64,000 nt of DNA from Bog-473 sp963770645 (GTDB lineage Bacteria; Actinomycetota; Acidimicrobiia; Acidimicrobiales; RAAP-2): NCBI GenBank assembly GCA_963770645.1, contig CAVYQL010000004.1, positions 310,001 to 374,000 of the forward strand, written 5' to 3'. Shown here piece by piece: positions 49,674-58,658 of the stretch; position 1 is the stretch's first letter, and each line of letters opens with the position of its first letter. The notes beneath the pieces were generated by a model that was not told the origin of the DNA, searched no databases, and worked only from the letters and a program-made list of their open reading frames with translations. A program made the position numbers and the translations under genes.

Positions 49674-51515
49674 CTACGACTGGACGTCGAGGCAGGCCGT
49701 ACAGGTCTCCGCCACGTGGGGCGAACCGGGTTCCACCACGGTGATGTCTCTCGGATTTTCTCGCGCCTTGGCCGCAGGGGTCAGCGTGAAGGTGAGCTTG
49801 GTCGACGATTTCACACTGGTGCCGTGCTGTCCACCGACCAACGTGCCCGAGACGAAGACCTTCGCTCCGCTCTCGAACCCTGAACCCTTGAGCCTGATGG
49901 CGCTCGCCGCACCGGCGGTAATCGTGCCCGGGCTGACCGAGGTGATGGGCGATCCCGGGGTGGTGATCTCGTACGCGGTCACTCCGATACCGGCCCGGCC
50001 GGCCACGATCAGGTCGTTGTTGTCGAACACGGGTTGGGCGAAGAGGAAGGCCCCCGGAGTGGAGATGTGCTCGATGATCTGGCCGTTACTCGCATTGAGC
50101 AGGTAGTAGCCCATGTCCTTGGGGGTATCTCCGGTGTAGACGCCACACGCTACGACCCCTGCACCGTCCTCGGAGCACGAGCCGATGGGCGGGCCCGGGA
50201 GCCCCGTCTGCCAGATCGGCTGCCCCGTCGAGGGGTTGAGATCCTGGACCGAACCCGAGTACAAGGTGCCGTCGATGGTGGTGGGCGCGCCGCCGGCTTC
50301 GATGAGATTTGAGCCGTCCCAGATCGCCGCCGCGTCGCACTCGTCCCCTCCGCCTTCGGACATCTGGTAGTCCCAGACTGGTCCGGCGGCGAGGTCGGCG
50401 GTTCTCAGGGCGTAGTAGTAGCCGTCCTTGTTGCACGCGCCCACGAGCCGGGTCTTCATCCCGTTGACATCGCCGGTGAAGAAGGTGGGCGACCCCCCGA
50501 AGTCGCCGTCGTCGACCCGAAGGTCTGCGGGGATCTGCCAGCCGTCTTCAAAGGCCAGGCTGGAGCCTTTGAGTCGGACGATCGACTCGTTGTACAGCGG
50601 CTGGTCCTCGTAGGAACCATTGGCGTTTCCGGTGGTGGCGATGACGTCGCCGTCCGGAAGCACACCGACGCTGCTCCAAACGCTCGCACCGAGGTCGCCC
50701 GGCGGCAGGGAGTTCCACATCCCGATCTCGGCCCCCGTCGACTGGTTGAAGCCGATCACCCCCGCGGGGACGAGCGGATGGTCGCACCACGACGAGATCC
50801 CGACGTAGACCTTGCCATCGGCCACAGTGGGCGACGACCAGGCGAAGTAGTCGTCTTCCGTCGAAGATGGTGCGTCGACTTGCGACTTCCACTCGACGGC
50901 CCCGGTTGCGGCGTTCAGCGCGTAGAGGTTGCCATCTTGGGAGTTCACGTAGACGGTCTCAACTCCGCTCGAGGGGTTGGGGGCGACAGTGGCGGTCGAG
51001 TAGATGCCCTGTGCCGCAGTTCCACAGCCCCCGCCGGGAGCCGGCAGCCGGAGCCCCAACGAGTCCGACCACAGGATCTGCTGGGTGGACTCGCTCACTG
51101 CGTAGAAGATCCCGTCCTCCACGCCGACGTAGAACACCCCGTCGTAGACCACCGGGGTGGCCATGATGGTCGGCTCGCCGGCGTTCGGAGAGGCGGGGGG
51201 TAACCAGCGCCAGACCGGCTGGAGGTTGCCAGCCTCAACCCCCGACACCGTGATGGACGTGGCCGAGGAGTTGTAGGAGCTGTGGCTCGCGCCGTTGAGG
51301 TAAGACGTCCAGTCCGTACCCGCGGCGCTCGCGGAGCCCGAAGTCAAGACGGCGCTGCCGGTGGCCAGCGTGACCGCCATCGCCATCAGCCAGGCGGAGA
51401 CAACCAGCTTGACCCCTGCCCACCTCTTCGAGCTGGTAACCCCTCTGCCTCCCGCCGCATGTTCAGACACGAACAATCTCCTTGCCCCGGTGGCTTCCTG
51501 TGTGATGGTGCCCAT
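49674..51515 (-). CDS. Secreted PQQ-like beta-propeller protein with IPT/TIG domain
   Basis: 613 aa. Signal segment LVVSAWLMAMAVTLATGSAV. An eight-blade PQQ_2/quinoprotein-dehydrogenase-like propeller follows, with repeated Trp-docking phrases (TPVVYDGVFYVGVEDGIFYA, GNLYALNAATGAVEWKSQVD, SPTVADGKVYVGISSW, VQDLNPSTGQPIWQTGLPGP). The C-terminal 100 residues (ITSVSPGTITAGAASAIRLK) form an IPT/TIG Ig-like domain. Residues needed for PQQ binding are not evident, so a non-enzymatic outer-surface role is likely. Confidence 0.85.
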   Translation of the reverse strand: MGTITQEATGARRLFVSEHAAGGRGVTSSKRWAGVKLVVSAWLMAMAVTLATGSAVLTSGSASAAGTDWTSYLNGASHSSYNSSATSITVSGVEAGNLQPVWRWLPPASPNAGEPTIMATPVVYDGVFYVGVEDGIFYAVSESTQQILWSDSLGLRLPAPGGGCGTAAQGIYSTATVAPNPSSGVETVYVNSQDGNLYALNAATGAVEWKSQVDAPSSTEDDYFAWSSPTVADGKVYVGISSWCDHPLVPAGVIGFNQSTGAEIGMWNSLPPGDLGASVWSSVGVLPDGDVIATTGNANGSYEDQPLYNESIVRLKGSSLAFEDGWQIPADLRVDDGDFGGSPTFFTGDVNGMKTRLVGACNKDGYYYALRTADLAAGPVWDYQMSEGGGDECDAAAIWDGSNLIEAGGAPTTIDGTLYSGSVQDLNPSTGQPIWQTGLPGPPIGSCSEDGAGVVACGVYTGDTPKDMGYYLLNASNGQIIEHISTPGAFLFAQPVFDNNDLIVAGRAGIGVTAYEITTPGSPITSVSPGTITAGAASAIRLKGSGFESGAKVFVSGTLVGGQHGTSVKSSTKLTFTLTPAAKARENPRDITVVEPGSPHVAETCTACLDVQS

Positions 51516-51684
51516 CTAGTCGGGCTGAGCATCAAGACCCCAGCCGCGAAGGAGAAGCGACAGATAGCGCAAAGCGCCGTCGGTTATGAGATCGCTGGCA
51601 CGATCGTGATACCACCTAGCTCAAGTAGCCCACTTCTTTGTTGCTCCGCCACCCCCCCCCCGTCGTTCGACCCACCGAGGGACT

Positions 51685-51712
51685 GACCCCAGGTGCCGGT
51701 ATGGGCAGGGTC
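51685..51712 (+). repeat. Dispersed repeat, divergent copy
   Basis: TGACCCCAGGTGCCGGTATG then GGCAGGG. The core is shortened by three bases. Confidence 0.5.
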
Positions 51713-51839
51713 CTTCAGGGGTCCCGCCGGCGAAGACGAGGGTATGTGACACGCGCGGCCTCGTTTCTGACAGCGTCCAATCCAAGATGGCAACATCACG
51801 GCGTGGCCTCCGATGCCGTCTGAGCGTCCGACCCAGCAG

Positions 51840-52712
51840 ATGCACAAGGACGAGGTCGGGGTGGACGACCCATTGGTGCGCGCCCTCCTCCAAGACCAGT
51901 TCCCGCATTGGGCAGACAAGTCGTTGCTCAGGCTCCCCGATTCTGGGACGGACAATGCCATCTATCGCCTGGGCGACGACATGGGCATACGGCTTCCGCG
52001 GATTCATTCGGCCGAGGCCCAGATCGAAAAAGAGCGTCGGTGGCTCGGTAAGTTGGCCGAGGGACTTCCCTCACCGGTGCCGGTGCCCCTTGCCGTGGGT
52101 CGTCCCGGTCATGGGTATCCGTTTCCGTGGCTCATCTATCCCTGGTTGGAGGGAACGAGCCTGGATCGGACGAGCGTTGACAACTGGGACTACCTCGCCC
52201 AAGAGATCGCGGCGTTTGTGCTCGCATTGGAGGAGCTTCCAACGCAAGGGGGACCACCACCGCGACGTAGGGGAACGCCCATGGAACCGTTCGACGAAGC
52301 GGTGCAGTGGGGACTGCAACAGCTCGACGGGCAGATCGACGTCGATCAAGGTCTGCGCGTCTGGCAGTCGGCATTGGAGGTCGGCCCTTGGCCGCACGAA
52401 CCTGTCTGGGTCCACGGGGATCTATTGCCCGGCAACATCCTTGTTCGTGACGACCGACTCAGTGGAGTCATCGACTGGAGTGGAACGGGAGTCGGCGATC
52501 CCGCCTGCGAGGCAATGTTGGCCTGGTCACTTCCCTCCGATGCTCGTCGGACATTCAGGCTCGCCCTCGGATTCGATGATGCGACATGGGCGCGTGCGCG
52601 TGGGTGGGTGGTGGAACAGACGGTCTTCTACATCCCCTACTACGCCAAGTCCCTTCCCCACGCGGTCAAACAGGCACAGGCGCGGCTGAACGAAGCTCTA
52701 TACGATGAATAG
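51840..52712 (+). CDS. Aminoglycoside-phosphotransferase-family kinase
   Basis: About 290 aa from ATG 51840 (MHKDEVGVDDPLVRALLQDQ). ATG 51813 is also possible. APH motifs: SGTDNAIYRLGDDMGIRLPR at the nucleotide site, catalytic VWVHGDLLPGNILVRDDRLS (H-G-D-x4-N), and metal Asp in GVIDWSGTGVGDPACEAMLA. Closest in style to the actinobacterial proteins often called macrolide or aminoglycoside kinases. Resistance cannot be inferred from sequence alone. Confidence 0.88.
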   Translation: MHKDEVGVDDPLVRALLQDQFPHWADKSLLRLPDSGTDNAIYRLGDDMGIRLPRIHSAEAQIEKERRWLGKLAEGLPSPVPVPLAVGRPGHGYPFPWLIYPWLEGTSLDRTSVDNWDYLAQEIAAFVLALEELPTQGGPPPRRRGTPMEPFDEAVQWGLQQLDGQIDVDQGLRVWQSALEVGPWPHEPVWVHGDLLPGNILVRDDRLSGVIDWSGTGVGDPACEAMLAWSLPSDARRTFRLALGFDDATWARARGWVVEQTVFYIPYYAKSLPHAVKQAQARLNEALYDE

Positions 52713-52741
52713 CAACCGTAATCACCACACAGGTTCCTGAA

Positions 52742-52765
52742 CGGACCCGGCGAAACCGGTCAATT
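52742..52765 (+). repeat. Dispersed repeat, weak copy
   Basis: CGGACCCGGCGAAACCGGTC then AATT. Core good, right arm changed. Confidence 0.45.
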
Positions 52766-52858
52766 ATCACCCTTCCTCCGTCTTCGGCTGAACTCTGCGA
52801 CGACCCTATGAAGCCGCTTGGCTGGGCAAGCCGAACCGCGCTTCGCTAGCGTGCCGCC

Positions 52859-53683
52859 ATGCTTGCACGACCAGTTCAGATTGCAGTTTTGGCCGTTATG
52901 GCACTCAGCATGACGGTGGCGCTGTCGTTGCCCGCGGGGTCACTCGCAGGACAGAGTGCTGGGGCTTCGACACCTCCAGTTACGGCGGTGCTTTTCCCCT
53001 GGAACGGAGCGGCCATTCACGGCACCCAGGTTCTTGACGCCGTGGCGTGGGCGGGCTTTCGCGACAAGATCACCTCGGTGGAGTTCGTGCTGACCGGCGG
53101 TTCATACAAAAGATCGATCATCGGCACGGCCACACCCTCAATCTTTGGATGGGTGTTCATCTGGAACACCAGTGATGTCCCCAATGGCACCTATGCGTTG
53201 AGAAGCATGGCTACGGACGCAACAGGCAACATCTCCCACAGCCCGAAGATCACGATCAGCGTCTCCAATCCGTTGGAAGTCGCACTCCTCATCTCTCAGT
53301 TTCCAACGGTGACCGTCGGCGAAAATCCATATCCCCCCGTTGCTGGTCAGTATTCGTGGTGTGCGGGAAGTGTTCATGCCCCTGACTTTGCCGCCGTCAC
53401 CGGAGGTGTGGCTCCGTACAGCGTCACCTTCTCAACATCGCCGCAGATTTACTTTTCCGGGGGTGATATTGCGCCGGAGGTCTGGAATGAAAATGGCCTT
53501 CTAAGTTTTCTTGCCGCCGATGGAACCTACGTATACGTGACCGGCACCCCTGGCGGCGAGACGGTCGAGGACTCCGAAATCACCTTCACCGTTACCGACG
53601 CCACCGGAGCCAGTACGTCGATCAGCCTCCCGTGGACTATTGACAATCCTGATCGGATTAGCTGTTACACCGGGCTTGGATGA
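52859..53683 (+). CDS. Secreted protein with bacterial Ig-like domains
   Basis: 274 aa. Signal peptide MLARPVQIAVLAVMALSMTV. The first Ig-like domain covers TAVLFPWNGAAIHGTQVLDA through SDVPNGTYALRSMATDATGN (the Big_7 / Ig_6-type pattern). The second beta-rich domain (GGVAPYSVTFSTSPQIYFSG) ends TFTVTDATGASTSISLPW. Two or three Cys. A surface or extracellular adhesion-like role is possible. Confidence 0.78.
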   Translation: MLARPVQIAVLAVMALSMTVALSLPAGSLAGQSAGASTPPVTAVLFPWNGAAIHGTQVLDAVAWAGFRDKITSVEFVLTGGSYKRSIIGTATPSIFGWVFIWNTSDVPNGTYALRSMATDATGNISHSPKITISVSNPLEVALLISQFPTVTVGENPYPPVAGQYSWCAGSVHAPDFAAVTGGVAPYSVTFSTSPQIYFSGGDIAPEVWNENGLLSFLAADGTYVYVTGTPGGETVEDSEITFTVTDATGASTSISLPWTIDNPDRISCYTGLG

Positions 53684-53775
53684 TCGTTCGTCACGTTCCG
53701 CTATTGGGGATCAGTTGCCGTATGACCCCGTAGGGTCACGACACCGTGAGGTTGCCCGCCGCACGGGATACTCCT

Positions 53776-54333
53776 TTAGTGACTGACAGTCACGTCCCAG
53801 AGATGATGGATCGGGTCATGAATCATGTACCGGGAGATCGAATCGATTGTGAAAGATGCCCCGTCGCTTCGCCTGCCCTTTCGTGCCCAGTCATCGTCTG
53901 ATATGGCTTCGAGGCGCTCAGCCAGCAGCGAAGCGTTAGATCGGAGCTGGCTTATGACAGCATTCGGATTCTGGTCGTCATAGCGTTCCTCCAGCGCAGT
54001 CGCATCCTGGTCCCAGTTCGGGTAAAGGGGGTCGCACACTTCGAGCATCAAAGCGATCCTGTGGTCATAGATCCGGTAGACGTCGCGAACATGACACGCG
54101 TATTCGAGTGAGGACCACTTCGCTCGATTGGGGCGACCGCGCGCGATTCGTCCCTCAGCTAGCAGCATTTGCCAGTTGATGGCGTTTGCACGCACCAGTG
54201 GAGCAACGGCCGGAGGGTCACACGTGCTGGCGTCGAAGCCGCACTCGGGGCACGTTCGGCCAAGAACCCATGTCCAGTCTTTCGTATCTGGATCTATCAA
54301 GGAAACGACCCCAAACCGGTCGTTTCGGAGCAC
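53776..54333 (-). CDS. DinB-like four-helix protein
   Basis: 185 aa. Starts with a short CPECGF-containing segment, then the DinB/MDMPI fold: WQMLLAEGRIARGRPNRAKW, SSLEYACHVRDVYRIYDHRI (metal His candidates) and SRYMIHDPIHHLWDVTVSH at the end. Such proteins act as metal-dependent thiol (mycothiol) transferases or are uncharacterised. GTG near 54309 is an alternative start. Confidence 0.8.
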   Translation of the reverse strand: MLRNDRFGVVSLIDPDTKDWTWVLGRTCPECGFDASTCDPPAVAPLVRANAINWQMLLAEGRIARGRPNRAKWSSLEYACHVRDVYRIYDHRIALMLEVCDPLYPNWDQDATALEERYDDQNPNAVISQLRSNASLLAERLEAISDDDWARKGRRSDGASFTIDSISRYMIHDPIHHLWDVTVSH

Positions 54334-54423
54334 CGAGAGAACCGAGAGCGCACCCGATTCAACTCATTGATGCCCAGTCGTATGCCCAGATGAACGTTCG
54401 CGTGCGAGAACTCGTCGCTAGGC

Positions 54424-54455
54424 GACGCACCCCAAACCGGCGAAGTGGGCGCCCC
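54424..54455 (+). repeat. Dispersed repeat copy
   Basis: GACGCACCCCAAACCGGCGA then AGTGGGCGCCCC. Confidence 0.75.
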
Positions 54456-54582
54456 GGTCCTTCTAAGCGAGCGGCTCGTTGCCAAGCGCATGTGGGTTGT
54501 GTGCTCCCCAGTCAGCAGTTTTGGCGCCGAATGATGGCGCCTTCAAATCTGGAGCGACAATGGTAACTCGACCGTGTGCTGA

Positions 54583-55908
54583 TCAATTCGCTGCCCACAG
54601 GTGCCAGTTACCGGGGACACCCTTGAGGGTGCGGGCGCCTCGGTCGTCGAACTCGAGATCCGAACCTATAACGAGATCCTTGACAGTGCTTGTGACGAGG
54701 ACCTCACCAGGTCCCGCCAGAGCGCTTACTCGCGCACCGATGTGCACGCCGATCCCGGCGACATCGTCGGCTCGCCGTTCGACTTCTCCAGTGTGAAGAC
54801 CAGCGCGCACCTTGATGCCCAGCGGTTCGACGGCCGTTTGCACATCTCGAGCGGCCCGTATTCCGCGTCCCGGCCCGTCAAAAGTGGCAAGCAAGCCATC
54901 GCCCGTGCGCTTCACGAGGACGCCACGGTGGTGTTCGATAGCCCGTTCTGCGGCTGCATCATGCCGTTCGAGCAGCGTCCGCCAGGCTCGATCGCCGATC
55001 GCAGATGCATGGGCGGTTGAATCCACGATGTCGGTAAAAAGCACCGTCACGAGCACTCGGTCTACATCGAGGCGGCGCTGGGTGGGCGCCCCGGTGACGA
55101 ACTCGGCGATAGCGTCGACGACTGGGTCATCATCGCCAGGCCGGCCACCTATGTGGAAATCGCCTGCGACCTCGACGAGGCGAGCGCCTGTGATGTGCTC
55201 GGCTAAGTATCGACCCAGCCGCACGGGGGCGATGGGGTCGCCGGTGCGATGCACGACAAGTGTTGGGACGCGCACGGCATCGAGGGCGTAGCGGACATCC
55301 ATGTTCACGTTGTGGCGCAGGATCGTGGCCGCGGCGCCCGGTGATGCCGTCTGGTGCTCGTAGCGAGCGAGATCGTCCAGCATCTCGTCCTCGACTCCTC
55401 CCAATAAGACCTCGAGAGCATGCCCCGTTCCCCATTGGTCACGGATGTGCGCGATGAAAGCTTCGGCTACCTCCGGATCGACGCCGATCTCGTAGTCAGG
55501 AGCCTTGAGGCAGCGGGCGAAGGTCCCCCACAGGACCAGGGACCGAACGCGCTCGGGAAAGGCGGTGGCAAACAAGATGGCAAGAGGCCCACCCTCGGAC
55601 ATGCCGATCACGACGGCCTGGTCGATGCCGGCCGCGTCGGCGACTGCACGGGCATCGTCCATCCGGTCCTCGGCACTGCCTGTTCCGAGCGTCCGATCCG
55701 AACAACCCGTGCCCCTCTTGTCGAAGAAGACCAACCGGCCCAGGGCCGAGAGCCCACCGAATACCTGGACCCAGAAGGGGATGTCCCACAACAATTCGAC
55801 ATTCGACACGAAACCGGGAATGAATAGGAGGTCGAGAGGTCCGTGGCCCACGCATTGGTAAGCGATGCTCAGCTCACCACTCTGGGCGTACAGGGTCTTC
55901 GGCGTCAT
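54583..55908 (-). CDS. Alpha/beta hydrolase fused to class III adenylate/guanylate cyclase (copy 2)
   Basis: 441 aa from ATG 55908 (MTPKTLYAQSGELSIAYQCV). Hydrolase part: LLFIPGFVSNVELLWDIPFW, LVFFDKRGTGCSDRTLG, and the elbow VIGMSEGGPLAILFA. Cyclase part: LVTVLFTDIVDSTAHASAIG (metal Asp) and KRTGDGLLATFDGPGRGIRA, ending FDDRGARTLKGVPGNWHLWA. Same architecture as the protein at 7938, moderately diverged. Likely an alternative signal-responsive cyclase. Confidence 0.9.
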   Translation of the reverse strand: MTPKTLYAQSGELSIAYQCVGHGPLDLLFIPGFVSNVELLWDIPFWVQVFGGLSALGRLVFFDKRGTGCSDRTLGTGSAEDRMDDARAVADAAGIDQAVVIGMSEGGPLAILFATAFPERVRSLVLWGTFARCLKAPDYEIGVDPEVAEAFIAHIRDQWGTGHALEVLLGGVEDEMLDDLARYEHQTASPGAAATILRHNVNMDVRYALDAVRVPTLVVHRTGDPIAPVRLGRYLAEHITGARLVEVAGDFHIGGRPGDDDPVVDAIAEFVTGAPTQRRLDVDRVLVTVLFTDIVDSTAHASAIGDRAWRTLLERHDAAAERAIEHHRGVLVKRTGDGLLATFDGPGRGIRAARDVQTAVEPLGIKVRAGLHTGEVERRADDVAGIGVHIGARVSALAGPGEVLVTSTVKDLVIGSDLEFDDRGARTLKGVPGNWHLWAAN

Positions 55909-56179
55909 GGCTGAGCAGCGTACCGCCTGACATGTGAACAAGCTCTGTAACAAGCCGTCCGTTCGCCGCCCGATATTTGCTGCTCCCTGCCCTTGGGAAG
56001 CACCCGAACGACCGCTCGAAACTGCTGGTTATCGAACGGGACTTTCTGGCTACCGGGACCATCCCTATGGTGCCGTTACACGGGTGATCCGTCAGGCTTC
56101 GGCTGTCGATCATGGAACCATGGGCGTGTGGCCTTGTCCAGTGTCTGTTGGGCGAGAAGTGAGGCGCTGTGTTGCGTTC

Positions 56180-57502
56180 TCATCCCCGATCTCGGTGGGG
56201 TCGGACCGATAGACCGGGCCGATTGTTCGCTCCGAGGGGCTTGTCCGTCGTGAGCCCGTCGATGAGCTCTTGGTAGACGCGCTGACGCTCGAAGTCGGCC
56301 TGGTGGCTCGCGCTCTGCCTTTGGCGACGCAAGATGGGGAGGAACTCGGGACCGGTCTCGAAGAACCCGCAGCCCTCGCAGATCGTCTGATAGGAGCAGT
56401 CGAGCTGAGCCGGTCGAACACAGCGACCGTTTCCGAGCAAGCGCTGGTGTTCGTGCGCGAGCGTCCGGGCATCGTGGTCGATGTCGGGCGGGCCCGAGAC
56501 CACCTCGACCATCTCAGTGGCGGCGAAGTACTGCTCGGCGAGCGTGTCGTTGGAGATCCGGTCGTAGACGAGAGTCATGCGCGGCGAGCGATGTCCGAGC
56601 AGGGCCGCGATGGCCTCGAGGCTCATGCCCCGGTTGGGCAGCTGGGTGGCGAGCGTGTGGCGCAGCTGGTGGGGATGGACGTGTCCGGTGCCGGCCCGCC
56701 GGGCCACCGCGACCACATAGCGGTGGATGGTCCGGCGGTCGAAGGGCTGCCCGTCGTCGCGCACCACCAAGAGTCCCGAAGGACTCGGACCCCTCTGCGC
56801 CCGGTAGTCCTCGATTAACCCGACCAGGACCGGGTGCAGCGGAACGTTGCGGTCGTTGTGAAGCTTGCCAACTGGAATGCGGAGCCAGTGGGTCCCGCTC
56901 AAGCGGAAGACGGCGTCGTCGCGCAGTGCCCCGAGCTCACCGGCGCGCATGCCTGTGCGCGCCGGGAGCTCAACCATGAGGCGCCGTCGCCGGTTGGGAT
57001 CCTCGGCCAGGGCGGCCATGAACTTGGCGGCGACGGGATCGTCCAAAAAGCGCGGCAGCGGTTCGTCGGCCTTGGGGAAGTCCCCGGCGAAGATCGGGAC
57101 ACGGCGGGGGGCGTCGGGGTACTCCCACTCGATGATGCGCTCGAAGAAGGTGCGCACCAGGCCGAGCTTGTGGCGGATGGTGCCGACCGAGGCCTGGCCG
57201 CGACGTCCCGGACGGGCCGCCAACGCCAGCTTGAAGGACTCGATGTGGTCCCGGGCGACGTCGGCGGCTCGGACACACGGCGGGTCAACATCGACGAGGT
57301 GTCCGGCGAAGACCCGCAAGGCCAGGTCCGCCGCCTCCACGGTGCCCGGACGCGACGAGACGGCGATCTGGGCCAGGTATTTCGCCATGGTCGAGGCCAG
57401 TTGGGGCGCCCGGGCGGCGATGTCTGGCCACGTGGCGGCTCGACCCGGACGCGCTGGCTCAGCGACCGCCAGGTTGTGACCCGAGGTGAGAAGGACCACC
57501 AC
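56180..57502 (-). CDS. Tyrosine recombinase 2 of the tandem element
   Basis: About 440 aa from GTG 57502 (MVLLTSGHNLAVAEPARPGR). N-terminal SAM-like core-binding domain (LASTMAKYLAQIAVSSRPGT). Catalytic domain: R in PARTGMRAGELGALRDD, K in VGKLHNDRNVPLHPV, H-x-x-R in HPHQLRHTLATQL, then LGHRSPRMTLVYDRIS with the final H and nucleophile Y. The extended C-terminus has a Cys cluster (CVRPAQLDCSYQTICEGCGF), as in Tn554-type recombinases. Appears complete. Confidence 0.85.
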   Translation of the reverse strand: MVVLLTSGHNLAVAEPARPGRAATWPDIAARAPQLASTMAKYLAQIAVSSRPGTVEAADLALRVFAGHLVDVDPPCVRAADVARDHIESFKLALAARPGRRGQASVGTIRHKLGLVRTFFERIIEWEYPDAPRRVPIFAGDFPKADEPLPRFLDDPVAAKFMAALAEDPNRRRRLMVELPARTGMRAGELGALRDDAVFRLSGTHWLRIPVGKLHNDRNVPLHPVLVGLIEDYRAQRGPSPSGLLVVRDDGQPFDRRTIHRYVVAVARRAGTGHVHPHQLRHTLATQLPNRGMSLEAIAALLGHRSPRMTLVYDRISNDTLAEQYFAATEMVEVVSGPPDIDHDARTLAHEHQRLLGNGRCVRPAQLDCSYQTICEGCGFFETGPEFLPILRRQRQSASHQADFERQRVYQELIDGLTTDKPLGANNRPGLSVRPHRDRG

Positions 57503-58563
57503 GTTGGAAGCTCGGGCGCCGCGCACCCGAGGGCCTCGCGGACGAGCTGGGACTCGAGCACCTCGGCCGCCGCGCGGTACTCGGCCGCCAGCCAGTCGGC
57601 GCCGAGGTGCAAGTAGACCTGGGTCGACGCGATGGAGCGGTGTCCGGCCTGGGCCTGGAGCGCTTCGAGCGACATGCCCGCCTCGCGCAAACGGGTCAGA
57701 CAGGTGTGGCGCAGCTCGTGACAGGTCCCATGCACCAGGCCCGCCCGTTTGCGTGCGCCTGAAATGATCTCGTCGAGGCCTTCTGACGAGAGCGCCCCGC
57801 CGCGGCGCGGGCCCTTTAAGACAACGAAGAGGCGGTCGGTCGCAGCGTCGAGGGGCCGCTCGCACTCCAAGTAGGCCGCGGCGGTGGCGAAGAAGGTTGG
57901 CGACATCGGCACCAGGCGCTGATGGCCCCCTTTGCCCTCGGCGACAAAGACCCGGCACTCACCGAGGCGCAGGTCCTCGAGACGGAGCCCGAGCGCCTCG
58001 TTGCGGCGGAGTCCCCCGAGCAACATGGCTTCGACGATGGCCCGGTCACGCTGTGTGCGTAGCGCGCTGAGCAAGGCGGCCGCCTCAGCAGGATCCAAAA
58101 TGCGCGGCAGTCGCCGCACGCCTCTCACCAGCGGAGCGCCTCGCAGCTCGCGGCGATTGCGCCGCGACGGCAAACCCCGGGGCACCGGGTTGACCACGAC
58201 CGCCGTGTCGCCCCGGGTCAGCAGATAGCCGTAGAAGGCCGAGACCGCGGCCAGGCGACGCATGACGGTGGCTGCCGACAACCCAGAGCCGGCGTCGCGC
58301 AGATGCACCACGTTCTCGGCGCCCGGCCGCGGACGATGCTGGGCGCTCACGAAGGCCATCACATCGGCCGGGGTTACCTCGACGGGGTCCTTCCCGACGA
58401 CGCTGAAGAAGACCTTCAGGTCGTGCGCGTAGGCCCGCACAGTGTTCGGGCGGGATCGGCCCCACGCGAACTCCAAGAACGCATCGACCAGCTCGTGGCC
58501 GAGCGAGTAGCGGATGCCGCCGCCCTCACGAGGGACGCGGCACAGGTGGGGAGTCCAGACCAC
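56899..58563 (-). CDS. Tyrosine recombinase 1 of the tandem element, 3' end uncertain
   Basis: Begins MVWTPHLCRVPREGGGIRYS. The first about 355 residues are a full tyrosine recombinase: core-binding FLEFAWGRSRPNTVRAYAHD, R in LLGGLRRNEALGLRLEDL, K in EGKGGHQRLVPM, H-x-x-R in CHELRHTCLTRL, and GHRSIASTQVYLHL with the Tyr. After that the frame has no stop until 56899. The remaining 190 residues are only an out-of-frame reading of recombinase 2. A stop was probably lost near 57500, or the true end is a long overlap. Confidence 0.7.
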   Translation of the reverse strand: MVWTPHLCRVPREGGGIRYSLGHELVDAFLEFAWGRSRPNTVRAYAHDLKVFFSVVGKDPVEVTPADVMAFVSAQHRPRPGAENVVHLRDAGSGLSAATVMRRLAAVSAFYGYLLTRGDTAVVVNPVPRGLPSRRNRRELRGAPLVRGVRRLPRILDPAEAAALLSALRTQRDRAIVEAMLLGGLRRNEALGLRLEDLRLGECRVFVAEGKGGHQRLVPMSPTFFATAAAYLECERPLDAATDRLFVVLKGPRRGGALSSEGLDEIISGARKRAGLVHGTCHELRHTCLTRLREAGMSLEALQAQAGHRSIASTQVYLHLGADWLAAEYRAAAEVLESQLVREALGCAAPELPTWWSFSPRVTTWRSLSQRVRVEPPRGQTSPPGRPNWPRPWRNTWPRSPSRRVRAPWRRRTWPCGSSPDTSSMLTRRVSEPPTSPGTTSSPSSWRWRPVRDVAARPRSAPSATSSAWCAPSSSASSSGSTPTPPAVSRSSPGTSPRPTNRCRAFWTIPSPPSSWPPWPRIPTGDGASWLSSRRAQACAPVSSGHCATTPSSA

Positions 58564-58658
58564 AACGGTCCTCCTTGTCCGACTTCCACCCGGGAAAATC
58601 TTCCCCGAGGCGTCAGCCGAACTGGCGGATCACCCGTATAAGTCGATTACCCGTATAA

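Larger units (their letters stand above)
56075..58658 (-). mobile_element. Tandem tyrosine-recombinase element with inverted ends
   Basis: About 2.58 kb. Left end ACACGGGTGATCCG then TCAGGCTTCGGCTG (56079 onward) is the inverted complement of the right end CAGCCGAACTGGCGGATCAC then CCGTATAA. At the right, a 13-base unit (ATYACCCGTATAA) is repeated twice. GTGCC flanks both sides (56070-56074 and 58659-58663), a possible five-base duplication. It contains two tyrosine recombinase genes on the same strand, as in Tn554-like and recombinase-in-trio elements. No cargo gene. Confidence 0.7.

Noticed and set aside
31886..52712. Calling the two APH-fold kinases antibiotic-resistance genes
   Set aside because: Only generic APH motifs are visible. 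Substrate-determining features of named resistance enzymes are not.
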